Source: Spirochaetia bacterium
Lineage (GTDB): Bacteria; Spirochaetota; Leptospiria; Leptospirales; Leptonemataceae
DNA: 46,310 bases
Assembly (NCBI GenBank): GCA_021413825.1
Contig: JAIOPQ010000121.1
Location: forward strand, 1-46,310
Reading direction: 5' to 3'
Shown one piece after another: positions 16,220 to 24,862 of the stretch (position 1 is the first letter of the stretch; every line of letters begins with the position of its first letter). The notes under the pieces were generated by a model, which was given only the letters and a program-made list of their open reading frames with translations, searched no databases and was not told the DNA's origin. Position numbers and translations under genes: made by a program.

Positions 16220-16891
16220 ATGTTAATCGGACATCTTGGTGTTGGTCTGATAGGAAAGAAAATGGATTCGCGGATCCCAATCTGGCTGCTTCTTGTGGCT
16301 GCCGTTTTTGTAGACTTGATTAACTGTTTATTTCTTTTCATCGGCCTTGAGACAGTTCGTGTTTCACCGGGATTTACCCGATGGGTTCCAATCGAAATCG
16401 TTTCTATTCCGTACAGTCACAGTCTCCTCTTTGAGTTTCTTTGGGCTCTCGTTATGTTCGGAGCTGTAGTTCTGTATGCGCGCAAGCGCCAGATCCAAAA
16501 TGGAGTAAAGGCCGGGTTGGTCCTGGCAGTTCTGGTTGTTACTCACTATGTATGCGACGTACTCGTGCATGTCCATGATATGGCGCTCTGGCCAGGTTCT
16601 GTAAAATTGGGCCTTGGTCTCTGGAACTTCCCGCTCATTTCAAATACAATCGAGATTGGACTTTTTTGCGGCGGACTCTTGCTTTGCGCCAGTGTTCTAC
16701 GTTACGACACATTTCGCGCGAAAGTCTATCTGGGAGTGTATGCTGCAATCAACATTGCATTGCAATTGGTCAGCGGATTTATACCACCATTTACAACGAG
16801 TGTAATCGTTCTCTCGTCAAATTTGCTTCTTACATTTATTATCCTGATCGCATTGGGCTGGATCCTGGACAGAAAGCTGGAACGCGCATGA
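16220..16891 (+). CDS. Polytopic membrane protein with conserved His residues
   Basis: 223 residues from ATG 16220, preceded by GGGGAG at 7-base spacing. Seven or so membrane helices. Histidines cluster at predicted helix ends: MLIGHLGVGL at the N-terminus, PYSHSLLFEF near residue 70, and THYVCDVLVHVHDM near 115. This layout resembles the membrane-bound metal-dependent hydrolase families of YdjM type, but the full motif is not certain. I infer a possible metal-binding membrane enzyme and nothing more exact. A dispersed repeat follows the stop. Confidence 0.62.
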   Translation: MLIGHLGVGLIGKKMDSRIPIWLLLVAAVFVDLINCLFLFIGLETVRVSPGFTRWVPIEIVSIPYSHSLLFEFLWALVMFGAVVLYARKRQIQNGVKAGLVLAVLVVTHYVCDVLVHVHDMALWPGSVKLGLGLWNFPLISNTIEIGLFCGGLLLCASVLRYDTFRAKVYLGVYAAINIALQLVSGFIPPFTTSVIVLSSNLLLTFIILIALGWILDRKLERA

Positions 16892-16916
16892 TATGCACAC
16901 CGGAATAGAAAGAACA

Positions 16917-17052
16917 GTAACCACAGAGGCACGGAGGCTCAGAGAAATCCCTGGGTGGGAACAATTGACCACCGATGAACGCAGATGATTGCACTCAATG
17001 GGGCGCGCCGAATGGAGCGACTCTCCGTGGTCTTTGTGTCCTCTGTGGTTAG
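16917..17052. repeat. Dispersed repeat, copy C, with 11-bp terminal inverted repeats
   Basis: AACCACAGAGG at 16919-16929 is matched exactly by CCTCTGTGGTT at 17040-17050, giving a 132-base element with perfect 11-bp inverted ends. Inside are ACCGATGAACGCAGATGAT (about 16970-16988) and GGGGCGCGCCG. Words are shared with copies A and B. Size and ends resemble a small non-autonomous element (MITE-like). No target-site duplication is obvious by eye. Confidence 0.65.
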
Positions 17053-17076
17053 TTCCGTTTTCACGAAATCGATAGC

Positions 17077-17541
17077 TCAGACAGTGCGCATCAAGTAACT
17101 TGAGTAATCCCGTCTGGTTGGCGTATATTTCTGTTTAACGAGCGGAGAAGAAATAATAAAATCTGCGGTTGAGCGATCGCATGCAGTTGGAATATTGTAT
17201 AGCACTGCAATTCGAAGAAGTGCGCGAATATCAACGTCATGCGCTTGCGGTTGCATTGGATCCCAGAAGAAGATTAGAATATCGATTCTGCCCTCTGCAA
17301 TCAAAGCCCCGAGTTGTTGATCCCCTCCAAGCGGACCCGATTTCAAACGACTGATCCTGGCACTTACGTCATTGTCTGAACTTAGATGAGCTGTCAGGGC
17401 CTCTTCTACAAGCCGACCTGTAGTGCCGGTGCAAATCAATCTATGCTCTAAAAGCGATCCCCAGTTAAAATCGACCCACTCAACTAGCTCTTTCTTGCAA
17501 TTGTCATGCGCGACCAGTGCAATGTTCTTGATTTCGTCCAT
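17077..17541 (-). CDS. mgsA: Methylglyoxal synthase
   Basis: 154 residues from ATG 17541 (MDEIKNIALVAHDNCKKELVEW), close to the usual length of about 150. It converts dihydroxyacetone phosphate to methylglyoxal and phosphate, the bypass of lower glycolysis used when phosphate is low. Active-site residues are all visible: His12 and Lys16 in AHDNCKK, the phosphate loop CTGTTG, the catalytic Asp74 in KSGPLGGDQQLGALI, and His101 with Asp104 in HDVDIRALLR. The C-terminal signature is CDRSTADFIISSPL. A frame extension to 17580 exists but is not family-like. It is divergent from the M28 peptidase gene. Confidence 0.95.
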   Translation of the reverse strand: MDEIKNIALVAHDNCKKELVEWVDFNWGSLLEHRLICTGTTGRLVEEALTAHLSSDNDVSARISRLKSGPLGGDQQLGALIAEGRIDILIFFWDPMQPQAHDVDIRALLRIAVLYNIPTACDRSTADFIISSPLVKQKYTPTRRDYSSYLMRTV

Positions 17542-17560
17542 GGATTGATTCGGCTTCGAC

Positions 17561-17579
17561 TGCCTTCGCTGGCAAGGCA
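17561..17579. promoter_or_regulatory. Inverted repeat in the mgsA/peptidase divergent region
   Basis: TGCCTT (17561-17566) and AAGGCA (17574-17579), spaced by 7 bases, in the 97-base gap between the divergent mgsA and M28 genes. It could be an operator or a short leader hairpin of mgsA. Support is only the symmetry and location. Confidence 0.3.
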
Positions 17580-17638
17580 TTCCTTTTCATGCGAGTAAAA
17601 AGGATTGCTGTTCTAAGGCCGAGGCTTGATTTGAATGT

Positions 17639-19423
17639 GTGCAAACCGACAACACTTCCACGCGCATCCTGGCTATTTCTTCCATTCTCCTATCGGCTTG
17701 CTTTGCGTGCAAACCTGCGGGGTTCCTGGATCCAACTCAAGTATCAGAATCAAACATTGCAGCAGTTGCGGCTTTTCTGAGTTCGGATGAAATGGGTGGA
17801 CGCGAGTCAGGAACTGAATTCGCAAAAAAGACGTCTGACTACATTCGCAAGATATACATGGACCTGGGGCTTGCTCCGGCATTCACGCAAGGCTATACAC
17901 AGGAGTTTCCATTTATAGCCGGCACAAAACAGACTGTGGCCTCGGTAAAAATGGGAGAAAACGGACATGAAATCCAGGGAACTGTGCTCCCCATAGTCCA
18001 GCCTGGAGAAACTACCGGTACTCTAGTTTTCGGTAAACATTGCATTGAAAGCGATGAACCCGCGTTACACGATCTGAGCAAACTTGAACTCAAAGGCAAG
18101 ATTCTAGTTTGCTTGCGCTATGGACCAAACGGAAAGAACGATCCACCTCTTGGAAAGGCAATGGGATTTCTAAGTAAGCTACAGAATGCAGAGAAGCAAA
18201 GTGCGTCGGGGATCATTTTCGTAGGCGATTCTGATGAAGATATTTCCCCAGACGATCTTCCTCTGCGTCGGGCAAAGGGTCCAATTGCGATCTTTCTCAA
18301 AGCAAGCGTGGCAGACCGCGCATTTCCCTGGCTCGTAGATTTTAAGAAGAATAGAACGGCGGCCGGGGAAAACATTCCCGCCTGCGATGATGGATGCAAG
18401 ATTACTCTAACTACAGGATTTGAGCCGCGAAATCGAACTGGTTTTAATGTGGGTGCTTTCCTCCGCCCCTACAAACCGGGACAACGTTATATGATCATTG
18501 GCGCGCATTTTGATCATCTTGGCCTTGGGAATTTTTCAAGCATGGGTAGTCGAGGCCAGATACACAATGGTGCAGACGACAATGCTTCCGGAACGTCTGC
18601 CGTGCTCGAGCTTTCCCGACTATTTGCTGCGCGTGAGAAGGCCGGTAAGCCCATTCCGGAAACTCACAATATACTGTTTCTGAACTTTGATGCAGAAGAA
18701 CGCGGCCTGTTTGGTTCGCTTGCGTATACAAGAGATCCGCCAGTTCCTCTGGCTGATGCGCTGGGCATGATCAATCTCGACATGGTTGGTAGACTGCGTG
18801 CGGACAAAGGACTCAATCTTCAAGGCAAAGATACAGGCGATGAACGTCTGCTAAAAATAATGGAAGAATCTTTTGCAAAAACCGGTTTTGAAAGCACGCG
18901 ACTGAAGCTCATTTCCGGCGGCGGCGGCCCAAGCGATCATGCATCGTTTTATATGGCGAATTTGCCAGTCGCTTTCATATTCACGGGCTATCACATGCAG
19001 TACCATAAGCCTGAGGATGATTTTGCTCTACTTAACATTTCCGGTATTGCGCGCGTAGTTCAATTCACAGCAAGTTTAACAGACGACTGGCTGGCACAGA
19101 ACCCTCCCATTGCTTTTCGACAGGCTCCGGAAACCAGCGAATCCAAACAGTACGAACTCAAAGTCAGACTCGGAATCATGCCAGGAAACTATGACAGTGC
19201 CAGCGACGGCCTGATAGTTGGTGGAATTCATAAGGGTGCGCCCATAGAGAAGACAGGGATTCGTCAGGGAGACCGTATCGTCCAACTCGGGACGACTAAG
19301 ATTCGCGACATTCACGACCTTATGGAATTCTTGAGCAATGCTTCTACGCGGACCGTTTACAAAATGATCTACGTCCGGGGAAACCAGAGGATAGAGTCAC
19401 AGACCGAGCTGATGGGAGAGTAG
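17639..19423 (+). CDS. M28-family aminopeptidase lipoprotein with PA and PDZ domains
   Basis: 594 residues from GTG 17639; no ATG is in frame after the upstream stop at 17627. The signal peptide has lipobox LSAC (Cys21), so it is a lipoprotein. A PA-like insert (about 115-235) precedes the zinc peptidase core. Zinc ligands and catalysis: His290 (GAHFDHLG), Asp313 (HNGADDNASG), Glu353/Glu354 (DAEERGLFGS), Asp381 (NLDMVG) and His456 (MQYHKPEDD); GGGGPSDHASF is also typical. A PDZ domain (about 508-590) carries SDGLIVGGIHKGAPIEKTGI. The order matches bacterial Ap1/YwaD-like exported aminopeptidases. It should trim peptides in the periplasm or at the surface. It ends 3 bases from the convergent CheX gene. 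Confidence 0.93.
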   Translation: MQTDNTSTRILAISSILLSACFACKPAGFLDPTQVSESNIAAVAAFLSSDEMGGRESGTEFAKKTSDYIRKIYMDLGLAPAFTQGYTQEFPFIAGTKQTVASVKMGENGHEIQGTVLPIVQPGETTGTLVFGKHCIESDEPALHDLSKLELKGKILVCLRYGPNGKNDPPLGKAMGFLSKLQNAEKQSASGIIFVGDSDEDISPDDLPLRRAKGPIAIFLKASVADRAFPWLVDFKKNRTAAGENIPACDDGCKITLTTGFEPRNRTGFNVGAFLRPYKPGQRYMIIGAHFDHLGLGNFSSMGSRGQIHNGADDNASGTSAVLELSRLFAAREKAGKPIPETHNILFLNFDAEERGLFGSLAYTRDPPVPLADALGMINLDMVGRLRADKGLNLQGKDTGDERLLKIMEESFAKTGFESTRLKLISGGGGPSDHASFYMANLPVAFIFTGYHMQYHKPEDDFALLNISGIARVVQFTASLTDDWLAQNPPIAFRQAPETSESKQYELKVRLGIMPGNYDSASDGLIVGGIHKGAPIEKTGIRQGDRIVQLGTTKIRDIHDLMEFLSNASTRTVYKMIYVRGNQRIESQTELMGE

Positions 19424-19426
19424 AGA

Positions 19427-19885
19427 TCAGACTGCCGGTAGATTCAGAAAGAGTCTGACGTTAAACGACTCCAACCAGGTCAATGGAAGAAGTATGTTGC
19501 GCCCTTTGCGAAACACTCCAATTTCGTGATTTCTTCCCTGGACGGAAACAGGAAGGGAGAATGAAAACCGGTCAGCAACATCGCGCTGCGCAGATCCAAC
19601 AACGATGTTCAGTATTTCTCTTGCGGTATCGCCAACCAGACTATCTTCAAAACGATTCTGAGTTTGGGTAAAGCGATTGGTAGCATCAACCGCGCTCAGC
19701 TCATCAAATGCAAGAACCACACAGGCAGGCGAGGCACCTGTAATCATTACGCACGCAGAAACATCAGCGCGCACAGGAAAGTCAATCTGCTCTGAGATTG
19801 AGCCCTGCTGCATCTCAATATTTAACATATCGCGGTAGGTTGCTTTGAGACAGGCTGCAAATGCGATGATGTGCGAAGTGTTCAC
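19427..19885 (-). CDS. CheX-type CheY-phosphate phosphatase, paralogue 1
   Basis: 152 residues from GTG 19885, preceded by AAGGAATAT. CheX proteins remove phosphate from CheY through a conserved ExxN pair. Here the catalytic helix is AREILNIVVGSAQ with Glu90 and Asn93. The beta-strand around ADVSACVMITG and the ending RNILLPLTWLESFNVRLFLNL also match the next gene. It is 10 bases downstream of the second CheX and is the last gene of the kinase-CheY-CheX-CheX operon. Two unequal CheX proteins in a row may act as a heterodimer or dephosphorylate different regulators. Confidence 0.88.
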   Translation of the reverse strand: MNTSHIIAFAACLKATYRDMLNIEMQQGSISEQIDFPVRADVSACVMITGASPACVVLAFDELSAVDATNRFTQTQNRFEDSLVGDTAREILNIVVGSAQRDVADRFSFSLPVSVQGRNHEIGVFRKGRNILLPLTWLESFNVRLFLNLPAV

Positions 19886-19895
19886 TGGATATTCC

Positions 19896-20357
19896 TTAGT
19901 TGGATTGAAGATTGAGAAATATTTTTACATGTCGACTGGATTCCCATTGCATTGATATACAGACGCTTCTGCCGTGCTTGAATCCGCTGACTTCGTGGTT
20001 TTTACCCTGAACTGAAATTGGAAGGGAGAATTGGAAACGAGCAGCGGATATGCGCTGTGCTGATCCAACAGTAATATTTAGAAATTCACGCACGGTGTCT
20101 GCCACCAGGGGATGATCAACCGTGTTTCTTTCTCCAGTCATGAGCTGCGATGCGTCAACTGCAGCATCCGCGTCAAATGTGAGGATAACCAGGGCATGCT
20201 GTGAGTCTGCCTTCAATGTCATACTTGCAGAAACATCTGCGCGAATGGGCTCATCGCCAATTTCACGCACCTCTCCTGCGACCAAATCCACGCCAAGCAT
20301 ATCCTGAAAGGCCTGCTCAAGGGCCCGCGCAAAAATTAGAATATAGTCAGACGTCAT
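19896..20357 (-). CDS. CheX-type CheY-phosphate phosphatase, paralogue 2
   Basis: 153 residues from ATG 20357, which overlaps the CheY stop by four bases (ATGA), so translation is coupled. Catalytic pair Glu91 and Asn94 lies in REFLNITVGSAQR. The protein aligns along its whole length with its neighbour at 19427 (for example RADVSAS/RADVSAC and LPISVQGKNHE/LPVSVQGRNHE), showing a tandem duplication that has since diverged. The likely substrate is the CheY of the same operon. Confidence 0.9.
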   Translation of the reverse strand: MTSDYILIFARALEQAFQDMLGVDLVAGEVREIGDEPIRADVSASMTLKADSQHALVILTFDADAAVDASQLMTGERNTVDHPLVADTVREFLNITVGSAQRISAARFQFSLPISVQGKNHEVSGFKHGRSVCISMQWESSRHVKIFLNLQSN

Positions 20358-20719
20358 TTTAGAAACTCTGAAATATTCTCCCAGAGCACACTGCCACGCA
20401 CCGGCTTTTCAACGTAGGTGTTAACCCCCGCTTTACCCGCCTCCATAACTTTTTCACGATCCGTTACGGAAGTAACCATCACGATTGGCACCTGGCTGCC
20501 CGCTCCACGCACCTGCTTCACAAATGACAGCCCATCGAGTACAGGCATTTGCCAGTCCAGTAGCACCAGGTCAACGGGTGACTTCTCCATACATGTGAGA
20601 GCTTCCTGGCCATTTGTTGCTTCTACAATTTCAAATGACCTTCCCGCACCATACGTTTCAATGGTGCTCTTAATTACGCTGCGCATCATTGTGGAATCAT
20701 CAACTACAAGAATTTTCAT
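20354..20719 (-). CDS. CheY-like single-domain response regulator
   Basis: 121 residues, receiver domain only. Acidic pocket at Asp7/Asp8 (VVDDSTMMRSV), phospho-acceptor Asp55 (LVLLDWQMPVLDG), Thr/Ser in MVTSVTD and Lys in YVEKPV. The N-terminal DDSTMMR form is typical of CheY proteins, whose output is protein binding. It lies 44 bases after the CheA-like kinase and overlaps the first CheX by four bases, which makes it the natural target of both. A flagellar-motor role is possible but the missing CheW link suggests another output. Confidence 0.93.
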   Translation of the reverse strand: MKILVVDDSTMMRSVIKSTIETYGAGRSFEIVEATNGQEALTCMEKSPVDLVLLDWQMPVLDGLSFVKQVRGAGSQVPIVMVTSVTDREKVMEAGKAGVNTYVEKPVRGSVLWENISEFLK

Positions 20720-20763
20720 TTCGCTAACCAGTATAACAATATTGTCAATCTATGCAAATCAAA

Positions 20764-23223
20764 TCATTCTGCCAGCAAACTAAGTGGCAGGAGTAAGCTA
20801 AACCTCGTATAGCCACCTTTCTTTGTTTCAATCCTGATGGTGCCGCCCAGTGAGCGGGCCGTTTGATCAACAAAATCCAGACCAACCCCACGACCGGCGC
20901 TATCAGATACCTGACTTGCAGTACTGAATCCTGAGCGGAAAATCAGGCGGATGATCTCACCTGGACTCATTGTATCCAACTCTTCCCTTTTTAGCCAGCC
21001 CCGTGCAACAGCGGACTCTCCTATTTTCAAATGATCGAGTCCGGTGCCGTCATCTTCTACCGTTAAGCGGAAATGTGACTCATCGCGCCAGAGTTGGACC
21101 TTAATCTTACCATCCAGCGTTTTTCCAGCCATCCGGCGCTCTTCCGGTGTTTCAAGTCCGTGATATACAGCATTTCTGAGTATGTGTCCCAGCATATTTC
21201 GAACTGGACCCAGCGCTTCATTCTTAAGCGGGCCTGCATTATTCGAAAACTCCAGGGATGCCGATTTGCCTTGCTCAAGGGCCTCTTGTTCAACAATGCT
21301 TTTGCTTCGATCACCAAGCTCCGCCGAAGCATCGAGAGTCTTTACGCGCAGGACATCGCGCATGTTAACAATCTTATCAAACATCGATCCGCCGTCTGCA
21401 ATCTCTTCCCGCAAAGCCTCGGCGCGTTTGGTGACGTCCTGGCGCATCTCTTCGGAAATGGATTCATGCCGCAGCCGATCAAACAGATCTTCCAGTTGGT
21501 GCGCACGAGTTGCAATCGAATCGAGGTTAAGGGCTCGCGCATTTCCCTTGAGCGTATGTAGATCACGAAAACTTGCCTCAACTATACTACGATTTGCTTC
21601 AGGCTCAGTGCCGAGATCTTTAATACGCAAACCAACTCGTTTAGCAATTGCCTCAGACTCTTCGAGAAATCCAGTAAACACGTGCGGATCGAGATGTAGT
21701 ATCTGATATAGTTTCTCGATTTTAGCTGATTGTTCCTTCTCGCGCTCCTGGAGTGCCGCTTCAAGGTGGATCCTTTCTGTGCGATCCGTAATCACAACAA
21801 GGATCTTGATTATCTTTCCGGATGCATCCTTGATTCTAGAGAATGAAAAAGAAAGAATGCGCACGCCCTCGCCCGCTGGATTCAGATACTTAAGATCGCG
21901 AAGGGGGTTTAGATCCTCAAACATTTTTGCTGCCATAAACGCATTGTGCAAGAGCTGATCTATCAACTCAGCAACACTGGCTTTGAGTTCCGGAGATGGG
22001 AACAAATCGGTGAATTGCATTCCCTCCGGCTTGAGTCCAAGCATTCCTGGAATCCTGCCTGAATATTCAGAATTGATCTTTCCGGTTTCATCCAACGTGA
22101 GAATTCCTTCACTGATGTTTCCAAGAATATCTGACAACTGATTCTTACTTTCTGCAAGCTCAGCGGTCCTTGCATTTACACGGGCTTCCAGGTTCCTTGC
22201 ATGACCTTCTACTTCTTCAACCATCTCATTGAAAGTTGCAGCAAGTACTCCGAGCTCATCGCGCGTCCGCACGTCAATACGTGTGCTATAGTCCCGTAAC
22301 TTCACCCGCTCTGCACCGGCGCGAAGCTTTACAACGGGACTGGCAAGCCAGCGCGCTATCAAAGTAGATAAAATGACCGCCAGAATAAAACTGATTGCAA
22401 CTACAAAGACGGCGAGATACTTCAATTGCTGAATCAAGTTGAACTGTGATGTAGCGCTCATGTCAATACCCATCACGGCAATAACAGATCCGTCCGGTCT
22501 GAGGATTGGAATATACGCAGACATCCAGGTTCCCCATTGATCCACATAATATTCCTCGCTTGTTTGAACTTGCCCTTCGAAAGCTTTGATTAGCCCGGCC
22601 TGGGAGGAAACATTGTAAACTCTACCAATTTCTGAAGCCACTTCATCCGGATCGATCACTCCGTTGCCGTTCGCGTCCGCCACCTCATAATCAGCATCAG
22701 CAATGAACTTCAAGATAGTGCGATCCTGGGCTTCTGGAATTGTAACGAGCAGATACGCGTAGCGCACAAGCGGTGGATCATCCTTGGGCCACGCTTCCTG
22801 TTCAAGTGCTCCAAGCCCGGTCAGTCCTTTACGCGATGCGTTCTTAATCTGGCGTAAAGCCTGAACAACCATTTTGAAATCCGAAGATGCTTCGAGTTCT
22901 TTAACGCGTTTTTTCTCTATGCTTGAATGACTATCGCCGGACTCCAGCGTCATAACTTCGTTTGTTCTTTGTGAATCTTTCTCGGAAGCTGCGTTTAGCC
23001 TGTCGATGGCTAATCGATGTTCCGCTGTGAATAAAAACTGGCCGGTGCGCCCAATATCAGCCAGTCGATTTGCAAGTTCTTTCCAGACGTTTTTACGCGT
23101 AACCTCGTAGAAATATCCCAGACCAATTCCAGTTGTTGCTGTAGCCAGGAACGCAGCAAAAATTCCGATTTTTAAACCAAAGGTCAGTCGCATTTGCGGA
23201 CAAGGAAATCTGAACAGACTCAA
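20764..23223 (-). CDS. Transmembrane CheA-like kinase: EF-hand sensor, HAMP, PAS, Hpt, ATPase
   Basis: 819 residues from TTG 23223 (809 from ATG 23193). Order: membrane helix (about 14-37); extracytoplasmic sensor (about 41-265) with a canonical EF-hand loop, Asp183-x-Asn185-x-Asn187-Gly-x-Ile190-Asp191-x-x-Glu194, and a Cache-like segment (SAYIPILRPDGSVIAVMGIDMS); second helix (about 268-291); HAMP (about 292-345); PAS (about 360-485); Hpt domain with phospho-acceptor His556 in FRDLHTLKGNARALN; short helical segment; and a CheA-type ATPase (about 660-819) with ILRNAVYHGLETPEERRMAGK, VEDDGTGLD and AGRGVGLDFVDQTARSLGG. It stops at the point where CheA continues into the CheW-like P5 domain, so it cannot join a receptor array in the usual way. 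It should phosphorylate the CheY encoded next. Confidence 0.9.
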   Translation of the reverse strand: MSLFRFPCPQMRLTFGLKIGIFAAFLATATTGIGLGYFYEVTRKNVWKELANRLADIGRTGQFLFTAEHRLAIDRLNAASEKDSQRTNEVMTLESGDSHSSIEKKRVKELEASSDFKMVVQALRQIKNASRKGLTGLGALEQEAWPKDDPPLVRYAYLLVTIPEAQDRTILKFIADADYEVADANGNGVIDPDEVASEIGRVYNVSSQAGLIKAFEGQVQTSEEYYVDQWGTWMSAYIPILRPDGSVIAVMGIDMSATSQFNLIQQLKYLAVFVVAISFILAVILSTLIARWLASPVVKLRAGAERVKLRDYSTRIDVRTRDELGVLAATFNEMVEEVEGHARNLEARVNARTAELAESKNQLSDILGNISEGILTLDETGKINSEYSGRIPGMLGLKPEGMQFTDLFPSPELKASVAELIDQLLHNAFMAAKMFEDLNPLRDLKYLNPAGEGVRILSFSFSRIKDASGKIIKILVVITDRTERIHLEAALQEREKEQSAKIEKLYQILHLDPHVFTGFLEESEAIAKRVGLRIKDLGTEPEANRSIVEASFRDLHTLKGNARALNLDSIATRAHQLEDLFDRLRHESISEEMRQDVTKRAEALREEIADGGSMFDKIVNMRDVLRVKTLDASAELGDRSKSIVEQEALEQGKSASLEFSNNAGPLKNEALGPVRNMLGHILRNAVYHGLETPEERRMAGKTLDGKIKVQLWRDESHFRLTVEDDGTGLDHLKIGESAVARGWLKREELDTMSPGEIIRLIFRSGFSTASQVSDSAGRGVGLDFVDQTARSLGGTIRIETKKGGYTRFSLLLPLSLLAE

Positions 23224-23294
23224 ATGTCCACCGATAGAAGTTATTCGATTCCAGGTTCTTCAACTTTAGATACATTTAGGCAGTAGTTCCAGGG

Positions 23295-24719
23295 CTATAT
23301 GTTTACCGCTTCGCCTAGAACTGCAGCCATTGCTTCCATTACACCCTCTGAGAAAGTTGGATGTGCATGCATAGTCCGCGCAAAGTTTTCAACCGTAAGT
23401 TCATTAGCAGCTCCGAGCATGGGTCCTGAGATAATTTCTGTCGCACCTTCTCCTACTATGTGAACTCCCAGAATCTGATTATACTCACCAGCCAGAACCT
23501 TGACAAATCCATCCATTTCACCAACAGCCCGGGCACGACCGCTGGCTCTGAAAGGGAAAACCCCTTTCTTATACGTGATTCCTTCCTCCTTGAGTTTCTT
23601 TTCGGTTTTTCCAATGGACGCGACTTCGGGATGGCAGTAGGTACAGGACGGGATCCAATCATAGTTGATCGGTGAAAAATGTTCGTGGTGCGAAGCTCGC
23701 GTGAATTTCATTCCCTCGGCAGCTTTAATTCCTTCCATGCTCGCGACATGCGCAAGGGACGCCGTTGGGATGCAATCGCCTATTGCGTAGATGCTTTCAA
23801 TGTTTGTTCTATAGCGGTCATCCACAACTATGCGATCGCGCTGCAAGCGTACACCGATTGCTTCGAGACCCAGGTTGTCCGTGTTAGCCGCGACTCCGGC
23901 AGCGGAAAGCATTCTCTCAAATACTACGTTTTCCGTTTTTCCCGCGCTGGTTTGCCACGTTACACGCACTCCCTTCTTGCTCGGAAAATCTGCAGGAACA
24001 ATCTCTGCCGCAGAAACACGAACTTTAGCCTGAACTTCCATTCCCCGTTTCTGAAAACTCCGCAATACTACAGCTGCAACCTCCTCGTCCTCTTGAGGAA
24101 GAATATGATCCATGGCTTCAAGTAAGGTCACCTTTGTTCCCATCGAAGCATAAAAATCTGCGAACTCAACTCCAATCGCTCCGGCGCCTAGAACACAGAG
24201 CGATTCTGGCTTTGTTGTGATACTCATCGCCTGACGGTATCCCATTACGAACTCGCCATCCATTGGAACACCAGGAAGCGCTCGTGCCCGCGCACCCGTT
24301 GCTACTATGAATCTGTCCGATTCAATTTCCTGGGATTGACCCTGGTTTTCTACACGCACCTTAAAACGATCTGTAAACGTTGCAGTCCCGCGAATCACAG
24401 TGATCTTATTCTTATTCATCAGGTATTCGATTCCCTTCGCCATGTCTGCGGCTACCTGTCTGCTCCGTGCGATCACTGCGGGAAAGTCGGCTTCCGCTGC
24501 AGGAACCTTAATGCCAAAATCTACAGCATGCTTCACCTGTTCCAGGAGATGCGCACTCGTGAGTAGCGCTTTGGTTGGAATGCAACCCCAGTTCAGACAG
24601 ATGCCACCCAAACTTTCGCGCTCAATAATAGCGGTTTGAAAGCCAAGCTGTGCTGCGCGAATTGCAGCAACATATCCACCAGGCCCGGATCCGATTACAA
24701 CTACATGATAACGTGACAT
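23295..24719 (-). CDS. lpdA: Dihydrolipoamide dehydrogenase (E3)
   Basis: 474 residues from ATG 24719, preceded by AGGAG. This FAD enzyme reoxidises lipoyl groups of 2-oxoacid dehydrogenase complexes and the glycine cleavage system, reducing NAD. Marks: FAD site VVIGSGPGGYVAAIRAAQLG; redox disulfide in GGICLNWGCIPTKALL; NAD site LCVLGAGAIGVEFADFYASMG; second FAD motif YAIGDC; and the C-terminal HAHPTFSEGVMEA with the catalytic His-Glu pair. No E1 or E2 genes are adjacent, so it probably serves several complexes. It is divergent from malic enzyme, which supplies pyruvate, so the pairing makes metabolic sense. Confidence 0.96.
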   Translation of the reverse strand: MSRYHVVVIGSGPGGYVAAIRAAQLGFQTAIIERESLGGICLNWGCIPTKALLTSAHLLEQVKHAVDFGIKVPAAEADFPAVIARSRQVAADMAKGIEYLMNKNKITVIRGTATFTDRFKVRVENQGQSQEIESDRFIVATGARARALPGVPMDGEFVMGYRQAMSITTKPESLCVLGAGAIGVEFADFYASMGTKVTLLEAMDHILPQEDEEVAAVVLRSFQKRGMEVQAKVRVSAAEIVPADFPSKKGVRVTWQTSAGKTENVVFERMLSAAGVAANTDNLGLEAIGVRLQRDRIVVDDRYRTNIESIYAIGDCIPTASLAHVASMEGIKAAEGMKFTRASHHEHFSPINYDWIPSCTYCHPEVASIGKTEKKLKEEGITYKKGVFPFRASGRARAVGEMDGFVKVLAGEYNQILGVHIVGEGATEIISGPMLGAANELTVENFARTMHAHPTFSEGVMEAMAAVLGEAVNI

Positions 24720-24862
24720 AAACACTCCTGGAAATGGATTACGCCGGCGAACATTTCGACGGTGCGGGTCGGCCGCGATTCGCAACTGGCCTGCGAACAC
24801 ATCTGCCAGTAGCGTTAGAAAATTTCCATTTCTTTTATATGTGCTTCGACTGTTATGGCAGA

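Noticed and set aside
21094..21706. Plus-strand frames opposite the CheA-like kinase
   Set aside because: The minus strand there encodes the conserved Hpt and ATPase motifs; the plus frames give serine/arginine-rich noise.
24734..24862. 43-residue extension of malic enzyme
   Set aside because: The extension is unlike known malic enzymes, while ATG 24863 gives the family-typical N-terminus.
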